A stretch of 64,000 nt of DNA from Zobellia uliginosa (lineage in GTDB: Bacteria > Bacteroidota > Bacteroidia > Flavobacteriales > Flavobacteriaceae), in the NCBI RefSeq assembly GCF_900156625.1, contig NZ_FTOB01000003.1:248001-312000 (forward strand), read 5' to 3'. Positions 54,180 through 62,663 of the stretch are shown here, one piece after another; the stretch's first letter is position 1, and the number at the start of each line of letters is the position of its first letter. The translations under genes and the position numbers were made by a program. Under the pieces are notes generated by a model. That model was not told the DNA's origin. It did not search any database and saw only the letters and a list, made by a program, of their open reading frames with translations.

Positions 54180-57100
54180 ATGATTAGAATGAGAGTGTTT
54201 TTTCGATATAGTATTGCCGTTGCGACTATGTTAGTCATGGTCTTGGGAAATGCCCAAAACCACATAAGCTTTAAGCATATAACAACTAGTGACGGTCTTT
54301 CGCAAAGCGATATTAATGCGGTTTATCAAGATAAACAGGGCTTTATGTGGTTCGCTACGCATGACGGACTCAATAAATACGACGGTTATAAATTCACCGT
54401 TTATAACCCCAGTCCTATTAAACCGAACAGCATCAGTAGCAACTTGATTTCGGCAATAAGCGGCGATGACGAAGGAAACCTCTGGGTGGGAACGACCGGA
54501 AGCGGACTTAATTTCTACAATGCTTCTACAGGCGATTTCACGACCTATACCCATAACGAAGAAGAAATATCAAGTATCATTGGTAATCATATTACCGCAT
54601 TGTACAAAGACAGCAAAAATCGTTTGTGGATCGGAGAGAAGGATGGCCTTGATATGGTAGACCTTTCCGTTCCTACAGATCAACTCAAGTTCCAACACTA
54701 TAATTCGGAACAAGACCCCTTTATTATCGGTTGGGACGGTAGCTCCATCTATTCAATTTATGAAGACAAGAACGGCCAGCTTTTGGTCGGTGGGGCCACA
54801 GGTCTGTTCAAACTGAAAAAAGATCCCAACGGTAATGATTATTTCGGAAAAATCAATGAATCTTTAGGGCTTCCGGATTGTATCGTAAGGGGTATCATGG
54901 AGGATAATTTGGGCCGGCTGATAATAGCGACAAACGTAGGCTTATTTTGCCAGATCAAAGGAAATGGAATGAAGTTGGCGAAAATACATGACGGCAATGT
55001 AAATAATATTTTAGTTGATAATAACAATCATCTTTGGGCGGGTTCCGATGAAGGGCTTTTTTATTTTGAAAATTCCTCACTCGAAAAATTGCCCTACTTT
55101 GTTAAGGGGTTTACCTATGACTCTAGGGATTCGGGCAGTATCAGTAAGAACATCATTAAATCCTTGTACCTTGATAAAACCGGCATCATTTGGATAGGAA
55201 CCAATGGCGGGGGCATAAACATTTTTGATCCGGGAAGAAAACAATTTTTGCATGTAAGGAATACCCCCGATCCCCAAAGCCTGAGTTATGACAAGATCCG
55301 CGCCATGTATGAAGACAGTAATGGCACGGTATGGGTCGGTACGGAAGGCGGTGGCTTGAACATGTTACCTAAAAAAGATGATGATGGAAATTACGACAAG
55401 TTTAGGCACTTTAGCTCTAATTCAAGAACTTTTGCTATCACCGAGACCGTTCTCGACAACAAGAAGACCTTATTTATAGGGTCGGAAAATACTCCTGGAC
55501 TGTATTTGTTGAATATTGATGACCCGAACCGTATTGAAGCAACTGACCTGCGTACCCAAGGCTTTCCGCATGGGGTGTTCAGCTTATTGAACGATTCCGA
55601 TGAAAATATATGGATAGGCACCTATACTTCCGGAGTGCACCGATGGGTCAAAAGGGAAGATGGAAAGGGCTATGACAAGACTACCTTTAAAAGCTATCCA
55701 AAAAAAGCCTATGTTTTGCCCAGTAACATTGTCAGGTACATTTTAGAGGATAAGTTCGGTAATATTTGGTTTGCCACGGGCGATGGGTTAAGTGTCGTTA
55801 AGGCTATTGAACGGTATAAAAAACATCCTAAATTCGAAACCTATAAAAACAATTCTGAAGACCCCCAGTCCCTTAGTCACAACTATATTCTCTCGTTGTA
55901 TGAAAGTACTGTGGGTGAATTGTGGATAGGAACCTTTGGTGGTGGTCTGAATAAATTTGTTCCCGGGCAAAATGGTGAGGCAGATAGTTTTGTTTCCTAT
56001 TCCGTACAAGATGGACTTCCGAACGATGTAATCAAGGGAATTCTGGAAGACAGGGAAGGGAACCTATGGCTTTCGACCAATATGGGCTTGTCTAAATTCA
56101 ATCCGGAAAAAGAAACTTTTAAAAACTATAATGAAAACGACGGCCTTCAGGATAATGAATTTCAAGAACTGGCTTGTGTAAAGCGATCCGATGGTGAGAT
56201 GCTATTTGGTGGTATCAATGGCTTTAATGCCTTCTATCCCGAAGAGATCAGGGACAACGAACACTTGGCCGAAACCGTCATTACCGATATGCTGGTTTCA
56301 AACGAGTCCGTAAAAGTTGGGGCCGAACTTGATGGTAGGGTCATACTCGATAAAAGCATCAATAAGGTCAAAAATATAGAACTGAGCTATCGACAGAACA
56401 ATTTTTCTTTTGAGTTTGCCGCATTGCACTATGCGGCACCTTCAAAAAACAAATTCGCCTATATGTTAGAGGGCTTTGATCCCGATTGGGTGCAGACTAC
56501 TTCGAACAAGCGTTTCGCTACATATACCAACTTAGAGCCTGGTGACTACGTCTTTAAGGTCAAGGCTTCCAATAATGACGGTCTTTGGGATGAAACACCT
56601 TCGGAAATACAGATTACCATTACCCCGCCCATTTGGCAAACTTCAGCGGCCTATTTGTTTTATGGTGCATTGGTGTTGGGTATGTTATGGTTGTTTTGGA
56701 GGTACACTTTTATTAGAACGAGTGAAAAGCACCAATTGGAACTCGATCATTTGGAAAAGCAGAAATCGGAAGAAATGCAGCGGGTAAAACTCGAGTTTTT
56801 TACCAATATTTCCCATGAGTTCCGAACCCCCCTCACCTTGATCAAAGGCCCGTTGGAGTATTTGCGAAAAGATGGGGACAAAGTAAGCCAGACCAAGGTG
56901 CAGGAGCAGTACAATATTATGTACAAAAACACCAACTATTTATTAAAACTGGTCAATCAACTATTAGACTTTAGAAAGATAGACCAAGGCAAAATGCATT
57001 TGGTAGTCCGAAATAGCAATATTGTAGAGTTTATTCAAGAGGTAGGCCAACCATTTCAGTTTTTGGCCCATAAGCAAAATATCGAGTTTACGATTCAGGC

Positions 57101-58406
57101 GAACCAAGAATCACTTCAGACTTGGTTCGACCACGATGCCTTAGAGAAAATAATGAACAACCTACTTTCCAATGCGTTTAAATACACCCCTGATGGTGGC
57201 CGGATTACAGTGGAAATATCTACGGAAGGCGAAGCTAAGAATGACCAAGGTGAAAATGTAATTATAAAAGTACGCGATTCGGGTTATGGTATTGCCGAAA
57301 ACAGGGTGAACACCATATTCGAACGCTTTAATACCCAAGATAAAAAAGACAGAAGAAACCTTCAGGGGGCGGGTATAGGCCTATCTTTCACCAAGAACCT
57401 GATCGAATTGCACCAAGGTTCAATTGTTGTTAAGAGCAAACCCAACAAGGGTACGGATTTTATTGTGAAGCTTCCCATTGACAAAGCGGTCTATATGAAT
57501 ATTCCCGAGGTAAGCATCAAAGAGGTTTCTGAAAGCGACTTTTTAGTGCGCTCTTCCGAGACCGAATCTTTCGCCATTGGTATCAATGATGAAATTCTAG
57601 ATGCCGATGTGTCAAAGTCAAGGCCTAAGCAGCCTATTCTATTGGTGGTAGACGATAACGCCGATATACGAACCTTGGTAAAACAGGGGCTCGAGAGCGA
57701 CTATGTTATCTATGAGGCGGAAAACGGCAAACAGGCGCTTAAAGTAGCCAAGAATATTATGCCTAATATTATCTTGACCGATATTTTAATGCCTATAATG
57801 GACGGTACGGAGTTTTGTAAATTACTGAAAAACAATAAGGAAACAAGTCATATTCCCGTGGTGATGTTAACGGCAAAGGCATCGCAAGAAAGCGAAATAG
57901 AAAACTTGAAGATTGGAGTGGAAGGCTATATCAGAAAACCTTTTGATATGGAGCTCCTTCAACTTACCCTAGGGAATATCTTGAAGCATCGTGAACAACT
58001 TCGCAAACAATTCACCCGTAATATAACCTTACAACCTACCGAAATTGCGGTAACCTCGGTCGATGAAACTTTTTTGCAAACGGCTATTGAAATTGTTGAG
58101 AAACACATGATGAATACAGATTTCAACGTAGAGATGCTAGTAAAGGAAATGGGGTACAGCCGCAGTAACCTCTACATGAAATTCAAAGAGATAACGGGCT
58201 TGTCTTCAAGTGAATTCATTCGTAACATACGTTTAAAACGTGCGGTTCAACTATTTGAACAAAGCGATCTTTCCGTAAAGGAAATTATGTATAAAACCGG
58301 GTTCAATACCGCCTCGTATTTTTCAAAATGCTTTAAAAAACAATTCGGTGTTATACCTAGTGAGTATGTAGCCCAACTCAAAAACAAAAAAAATACCACT
58401 TCTTAA
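54180..58406 (+). CDS. hybrid two-component system sensor/regulator (HTCS)
   Basis: Single-protein two-component system of 1408 aa that senses glycan fragments in the periplasm and activates its own locus. The start is at 54180 or the ATG at 54189; the signal peptide follows (ATMLVMVLGNAQ). Residues about 25-715 are Reg_prop propeller repeats (AVYQDKQGFMWFATHDGLNK, YEDSNGTVWVGTEGGGLNML), then a Y_Y_Y domain (NEPG-type ATYTNLEPGDYVFKVKASNN). A transmembrane helix spans about 822-842. The HisKA box FFTNISHEFRTPLTLIKGPL has His879, with a HATPase domain (NNLLSNAFKYT, DSGYGIAEN, GAGIGLSFTKNLIELH). The receiver (PILLVVDDNADIR) has Asp1201, and a C-terminal AraC helix-turn-helix spans about 1305-1400. 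All catalytic residues are intact. Likely target: the tandem CATTTGT repeats at susC. Confidence 0.95.
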   Translation: MIRMRVFFRYSIAVATMLVMVLGNAQNHISFKHITTSDGLSQSDINAVYQDKQGFMWFATHDGLNKYDGYKFTVYNPSPIKPNSISSNLISAISGDDEGNLWVGTTGSGLNFYNASTGDFTTYTHNEEEISSIIGNHITALYKDSKNRLWIGEKDGLDMVDLSVPTDQLKFQHYNSEQDPFIIGWDGSSIYSIYEDKNGQLLVGGATGLFKLKKDPNGNDYFGKINESLGLPDCIVRGIMEDNLGRLIIATNVGLFCQIKGNGMKLAKIHDGNVNNILVDNNNHLWAGSDEGLFYFENSSLEKLPYFVKGFTYDSRDSGSISKNIIKSLYLDKTGIIWIGTNGGGINIFDPGRKQFLHVRNTPDPQSLSYDKIRAMYEDSNGTVWVGTEGGGLNMLPKKDDDGNYDKFRHFSSNSRTFAITETVLDNKKTLFIGSENTPGLYLLNIDDPNRIEATDLRTQGFPHGVFSLLNDSDENIWIGTYTSGVHRWVKREDGKGYDKTTFKSYPKKAYVLPSNIVRYILEDKFGNIWFATGDGLSVVKAIERYKKHPKFETYKNNSEDPQSLSHNYILSLYESTVGELWIGTFGGGLNKFVPGQNGEADSFVSYSVQDGLPNDVIKGILEDREGNLWLSTNMGLSKFNPEKETFKNYNENDGLQDNEFQELACVKRSDGEMLFGGINGFNAFYPEEIRDNEHLAETVITDMLVSNESVKVGAELDGRVILDKSINKVKNIELSYRQNNFSFEFAALHYAAPSKNKFAYMLEGFDPDWVQTTSNKRFATYTNLEPGDYVFKVKASNNDGLWDETPSEIQITITPPIWQTSAAYLFYGALVLGMLWLFWRYTFIRTSEKHQLELDHLEKQKSEEMQRVKLEFFTNISHEFRTPLTLIKGPLEYLRKDGDKVSQTKVQEQYNIMYKNTNYLLKLVNQLLDFRKIDQGKMHLVVRNSNIVEFIQEVGQPFQFLAHKQNIEFTIQANQESLQTWFDHDALEKIMNNLLSNAFKYTPDGGRITVEISTEGEAKNDQGENVIIKVRDSGYGIAENRVNTIFERFNTQDKKDRRNLQGAGIGLSFTKNLIELHQGSIVVKSKPNKGTDFIVKLPIDKAVYMNIPEVSIKEVSESDFLVRSSETESFAIGINDEILDADVSKSRPKQPILLVVDDNADIRTLVKQGLESDYVIYEAENGKQALKVAKNIMPNIILTDILMPIMDGTEFCKLLKNNKETSHIPVVMLTAKASQESEIENLKIGVEGYIRKPFDMELLQLTLGNILKHREQLRKQFTRNITLQPTEIAVTSVDETFLQTAIEIVEKHMMNTDFNVEMLVKEMGYSRSNLYMKFKEITGLSSSEFIRNIRLKRAVQLFEQSDLSVKEIMYKTGFNTASYFSKCFKKQFGVIPSEYVAQLKNKKNTTS

Positions 58407-58416
58407 AAACTTTAGT

Positions 58417-60246
58417 ATGACCTATAGAATGTTTACACAGCTCTTGAGTTCCGTTTGTTTAATCTTGATGCTGTCTTGCGGGCAGAAAAAGAAATCCGAT
58501 TCTGCTTCTGAAGCTACCAGATCCAAAGAAAAACCGAACGTCATTATTGTTTTTGCCGATGACCAAGGTTATGGCGATTTGGCCTCGCACGGAAATCCGT
58601 ATATCAAAACCCCAAATCTCGATGCTTTTGCCAAAGAGTCCCTTGAATTGACCAACTTTCACGTGGGTACCACCTGTGCACCAAGTAGGGCGGGACTTAT
58701 GACGGGTAGAAATGGCAATAGAAACAACGCCTGGCACACCATAGCGGGTTGTTCCATTTTACTGGAAGACGAAAAAACTATGGCAGAAGTCTTTAAGGAA
58801 GGTGGGTATAGTACCGCCATGTTCGGTAAGTGGCATTTGGGCGATAATTATCCTTTCCGTCCCCATGATAGAGGGTTTGAACACGCCTTGTATAATGGCG
58901 GCGGCGGGGTACAACAAACCTCGGATTATTGGAACAATACTTATTTTGACGATACCTATTTTAGAAATGGCAAGCCCGTAAAATTGGAAGGATATTGTAC
59001 GGATGTCTGGTTTAACGAGGCCATCAAACATATACAGCGCACCGAAGATGAACCTTTCTTTCTATACCTTCCGTTGAATGCTGCCCATTCTCCCTTTAAC
59101 GTACCCGAGTCGTACGCAAAAATGTATGAAAACGAACCCTTGGCCGATTACCAAAAACGGTTTTATGGAATGATTTCCAATATAGATGAGAACTTTGGTA
59201 AATTAGTAAGGTTTTTGAAGGATAGGAAACTATTCGATAATACTATTGTAATTTACACCACCGACAATGGTACGGCGGCCGGAATCAAAACCGATAAAGA
59301 CGGAAATGTTACTGGCTACAATGCAGGCTTGAAGGGTACCAAGGGTAGCCATTATGACGGAGGGCATAAAGTGCCGTTTTTTATTAGTTGGCCTGACGGC
59401 AATATCAAAAAGGGCTCGGTGAACAACGAGTTGGTGGCGAATGTAGATTTATTGCCTACTTTGGCACATATGAGCGGTATTCCCTTTGAAGCCGATAAAC
59501 CTTTGGATGGAGCCAATGTGGCCCCTGTTTTATTGGAGGGAAAAAAGGAAGCTGAACGAATGCTGGTCATAGACACCCAACGGGGCCAGTGGCCCATAAA
59601 GGGGAAAAATAGTTGCGTGATGACCACGGAATGGCGTTTGATAGATGGTAGCGAGCTCTATAATATTATTGAGGATCCCGGACAAAAAAACGACATAGCC
59701 GAGGAGCATCCCGAGGTAGTAAAGAAAATGAAGGCGTATTACGATCAATGGTGGTCGAGCATAGAACCGGAAATGCGTTATGCGGAGATTCCGTTGGGTG
59801 ACCCGAAGGCTAATCCGGTTACGATTACGGTCCATGATATGCATACCGATGATAATATACCTTGGAACCAAGTTCAGATTCGCCAAGGGGAGTTCGCTCC
59901 TGATGGTTATTATAGCATAAAGGTGATGGAAGACGGACTTTACCAGTTTAAACTGTACCGATACGCACCGGAATCGAACTTGGCATTGAACGCTGCGGCA
60001 GATCGGATATCGCAATCGTATTCTATGGATGAGTTGCCTGCGGGGAGAAGTTTGCACTTTGAAAGTGCCGCGGTACAGCTTGGTGATTTTGAGGTTAAGG
60101 CAGATGTAGATATGGATGCTCCTTTTGTTTTGTTGGAAGGAAAGCTAGGGAAAGGCAGCTATAAACTACAAAGCAATTTCTTTACGGAAGAAGGCGCCAA
60201 AATGCCCGCTTATTATATTGAGATCAATAAAAAAAGTACTTTATGA
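58417..60246 (+). CDS. sulfatase (S1-type, formylglycine-dependent), lipoprotein
   Basis: Sulfatase of 609 aa, lipid-anchored (LLSSVCLILMLSC, Cys21, then GQKKKSDS), hydrolysing a sulfate ester on a sugar. It has the metal ligands in VIIVFADDQGYGDLASHGNP, the formylglycine site CAPSRAGLMTGR with Cys87, and FGKWHLGDN. It also has NAAHSPFNVPESYAKMYENE, YTTDNGTA and KGSHYDGGHKVPFFISWPDG. The Cys type needs an anSME or FGE maturase, not in the window. A C-terminal beta domain of about 130 residues (TITVHDMHTDDNIPWNQVQI onward) is less common. It is 10 bases after the HTCS stop and overlaps the next gene by 4 bases. The regiospecificity cannot be read from sequence. Confidence 0.93.
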   Translation: MTYRMFTQLLSSVCLILMLSCGQKKKSDSASEATRSKEKPNVIIVFADDQGYGDLASHGNPYIKTPNLDAFAKESLELTNFHVGTTCAPSRAGLMTGRNGNRNNAWHTIAGCSILLEDEKTMAEVFKEGGYSTAMFGKWHLGDNYPFRPHDRGFEHALYNGGGGVQQTSDYWNNTYFDDTYFRNGKPVKLEGYCTDVWFNEAIKHIQRTEDEPFFLYLPLNAAHSPFNVPESYAKMYENEPLADYQKRFYGMISNIDENFGKLVRFLKDRKLFDNTIVIYTTDNGTAAGIKTDKDGNVTGYNAGLKGTKGSHYDGGHKVPFFISWPDGNIKKGSVNNELVANVDLLPTLAHMSGIPFEADKPLDGANVAPVLLEGKKEAERMLVIDTQRGQWPIKGKNSCVMTTEWRLIDGSELYNIIEDPGQKNDIAEEHPEVVKKMKAYYDQWWSSIEPEMRYAEIPLGDPKANPVTITVHDMHTDDNIPWNQVQIRQGEFAPDGYYSIKVMEDGLYQFKLYRYAPESNLALNAAADRISQSYSMDELPAGRSLHFESAAVQLGDFEVKADVDMDAPFVLLEGKLGKGSYKLQSNFFTEEGAKMPAYYIEINKKSTL

Positions 60247-61565
60247 AACCAGACCGAAACAGCAGTAAATCAAACTCAAGGCCTAAAGTACAATTATCGC
60301 GAAGGGCTTTTATTTCAAAGACGGCCTTGGTTGCCAGTGCCATCAGCATAGTGCCAAGGCACGTACTGGGAAAGGGCTTTGTTCCTCCGAGCGATAAGGT
60401 TAACCTAGGATATATAGGATTGGGGAAGCAGAGTATAACCTTGTCCAATGCCTTTATGGTACATACCGACCAAGCCCAGATCGTTGCCGGTTCTGATGTG
60501 TGGACAACCAAGAACAATTGGTTCAAGGCCCATGTAAGTAGCTTATATGCCGAAAAACGAAATCAAGGCCACTACAAGGGCATAACGACCACCGGCAATT
60601 ACCTTGAAATTTTAGAGAGGGACGATATCGATGCCGTTATTGTCGCGACCCCTGACCACTGGCATGCGATTCAAGCTATAGGGGCCATGAAAGCCGGTAA
60701 GCATGTGTATTGTGAAAAACCATTGACCTTGAAGATCCAAGAGGGTATTGATATGGTGGAAACCGTAAAAAAGACCGGAAAGGTTTTGCAGACCGGAAGC
60801 ATGCAACGCTCATGGGCCACTTTTCAAAAAGCGACCGAAATAGTGCAAAACGGTCACTTGGGCGATATTAAAAAAGTACTCGTAAACGTAGGGGATCCTG
60901 CGGTTCCTTTTAATATGTCACCAGAGCCTGTGCCTGCTGAAGTAGATTGGAACCAATGGTGTGGTCCAGCACCTTTGTTACCTTACAACCAAAGGTTGTC
61001 CCCTCCTGAAAGTAAAGCTTTTTTTCCCGATTGGCGCCTGTTCAATGAGACCGGCGGAGGAATTTTGACCGATTGGGGCGCCCATATGTTCGATATAGCG
61101 CAATGGGGATTGGGAATGGACCGTAGTGGTCCGGTAAAATTTGTACCTCCTGCCGATAAAAATGCCGTAAGAGGTATGCGAATGTTCTATGAAAATGGAA
61201 TAGAAATGGTACATGAAGACTTCGGTAGGGGATGGGGCGTACGCTTTATAGGAAGCAAAGGCAATCTCGATATAAGTAGAAGCTACCTCGAAACCGATCC
61301 ACCAAGTATTCTAAAATCGCAAACAAGCAAAAAAGAGGATATGAAATCAAGGGGAAACCACTATCAAAATTGGATAGATGCCATAAAAAACGGAACCCCG
61401 TTGATTGCCGATGTAGAAATTGGCCACCGCTCCGCAACCGTTGGCAATATCTGCAATATAGCCTATCAATTAGGTCGGACCCTTGAATGGAATCCTTCAA
61501 AGGAAAAATTCATAGGGGATAAGGAGGCCAATAAAATGAAAAGCCGAAAGAATAGAAAATACTAA
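60243..61565 (+). CDS. Gfo/Idh/MocA oxidoreductase with Tat-type signal
   Basis: Exported NAD(P)-dependent sugar oxidoreductase of 440 aa. It has a twin-Arg-like signal (SRRAFISKTALVASAISIVP), a Rossmann domain (VNLGYIGLGKQSITLS), AVIVATPDHWHAIQAIGAMK and the canonical EKP motif (YCEKPLTLK). The C-terminal domain has TGGGILTDWGAHMFDIAQWG, typical of the exported branch near GH109-like enzymes. The ATG overlaps the sulfatase stop (ATGA at 60243-60246), so translation is coupled and the two products probably act on the same sugar. It differs from the homologue at 29970 in having Glu in the EKP motif and a shorter C-terminus. The stop lies 3 bases from the convergent araC-type gene. Confidence 0.9.
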   Translation: MKPDRNSSKSNSRPKVQLSRRAFISKTALVASAISIVPRHVLGKGFVPPSDKVNLGYIGLGKQSITLSNAFMVHTDQAQIVAGSDVWTTKNNWFKAHVSSLYAEKRNQGHYKGITTTGNYLEILERDDIDAVIVATPDHWHAIQAIGAMKAGKHVYCEKPLTLKIQEGIDMVETVKKTGKVLQTGSMQRSWATFQKATEIVQNGHLGDIKKVLVNVGDPAVPFNMSPEPVPAEVDWNQWCGPAPLLPYNQRLSPPESKAFFPDWRLFNETGGGILTDWGAHMFDIAQWGLGMDRSGPVKFVPPADKNAVRGMRMFYENGIEMVHEDFGRGWGVRFIGSKGNLDISRSYLETDPPSILKSQTSKKEDMKSRGNHYQNWIDAIKNGTPLIADVEIGHRSATVGNICNIAYQLGRTLEWNPSKEKFIGDKEANKMKSRKNRKY

Positions 61566-61568
61566 GGA

Positions 61569-62432
61569 CTAACTTCCGGGGCGTCTTTTTCGAAAGGCTC
61601 CGGGGGTAATCCCGTTCTTGGCCTTGAACATTCTTGATAGATATGAAACGGTGCCCATTCCCGTCTTTTCCGCTATCTCGGCCAAGGTGTTATTGGTGGT
61701 CAACAACAAGGTTTCCGACCGTTCTATACGAATGGTCTGGATATACTTGCTGGGCCTAATCCCGAATTTTTGCTGAAAGACCCGTGAAAAATGGTCGGAA
61801 CTCAAATTACTGTGTTTGGCTATTTGGGCAACGGTAAGGGGTTCGTGTAGGTGTTCTTTAATGTAGTTCAGTACCTCATGAAAATCGTTTTTGATATTCA
61901 GCTTAGAGCTTTTGCTATTCTGTATGAAGGGAGAGAGCAAGAGTTGTAAAAGCGATTGGGTTTGAATAAACGATTTTGCCGACAACAGGTCGTTGAGCTT
62001 TTCCGTATCGGATACAAATTTGCGGTTGTCGTATATCTTAGGGTCGTCTTCTATCAAATACCGTTTAGGGTGTAGGGTCAAGAGCGTCTTAAAATAACCC
62101 AAATCTTGATCGCTGGCTTCAATTTCGTACCTGAAATCCTTTATGTCGTATATCGACAGGCGATCACCGACTTCCTCAAGAAAATGAATGTAGTACATCT
62201 CCAAATGGTCGTTACATCGATAGCGGCTATACGTAAAGCTCGGAATCAGGTAAAGGTGGCCCGATTTTAAGTCGAACTCTTCATAACTATGGAACATTTT
62301 TCCTGAACCTTTGGTAATATAATACAGTCGGGAAAAAGGACTTATGACATTGTCGTAATCCCACGACGTATCGAGTTTGGCGTATCCCCCATGTAGAAAA
62401 GTTAGTTTTAAAGACTGTAGGATTTTATTCAT
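61569..62432 (-). CDS. AraC-family transcriptional regulator
   Basis: 287-aa regulator. The N-terminal cupin-like ligand domain (residues about 15-100) is of the kind that binds sugars (YYITKGSGKMFHSYEEFDLK, GHLYLIPSFTYSRY). A two-HTH AraC domain occupies the last 100 residues (PLTVAQIAKHSNLSSDHFSR, VFQQKFGIRPSKYIQTIRIE, LAEIAEKTGMGTVSYLSRMF). It is soluble and separate from the HTCS, so the locus probably has two regulators. Direct repeats TTTTGGTG in the upstream region (62520-62547) may be its site. Confidence 0.9.
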   Translation of the reverse strand: MNKILQSLKLTFLHGGYAKLDTSWDYDNVISPFSRLYYITKGSGKMFHSYEEFDLKSGHLYLIPSFTYSRYRCNDHLEMYYIHFLEEVGDRLSIYDIKDFRYEIEASDQDLGYFKTLLTLHPKRYLIEDDPKIYDNRKFVSDTEKLNDLLSAKSFIQTQSLLQLLLSPFIQNSKSSKLNIKNDFHEVLNYIKEHLHEPLTVAQIAKHSNLSSDHFSRVFQQKFGIRPSKYIQTIRIERSETLLLTTNNTLAEIAEKTGMGTVSYLSRMFKAKNGITPGAFRKRRPGS

Positions 62433-62517
62433 AGGCCAAATGCACTTTGTCGGATATTAAATACTATTTGTGGGATGATAAAGATAGCAATAATGCTTTT
62501 AATCACTGGTTTTAAGG

Positions 62518-62547
62518 TGTTTTGGTGAAAAATATAAGGTTTTGGTG
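62518..62547. promoter_or_regulatory. tandem direct repeats between araC-type gene and PSD1 gene
   Basis: TGTTTTGGTG (62518-62527) and GGTTTTGGTG (62538-62547) share nine of ten bases and lie 20 bp apart, on one face of the helix. This is the usual layout of AraC-family half-sites. The region is the divergent 231-base gap between the regulator and the gene at 62664. A perfect -7 box TAAATTTG (62629-62636) lies nearer the latter but has no TTG at the -33 position. Confidence 0.4.
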
Positions 62548-62663
62548 GTTTTTGGCACCTTGAACGAAAAGTCGGAAATGTACAACTCATAGCCTGATTT
62601 ATACAAGAATTCAGCATGGCAAATGATATAAATTTGGCAAAAACATAAATTTTGTCCTAAATA

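Noticed and set aside
45538-61565. Horizontal-transfer island boundaries around the SusCD locus
   Set aside because: SusC and SusD look more AT-rich than their neighbours, but there is no integrase, tRNA or direct flanking repeat, and outer-membrane genes often differ in composition.
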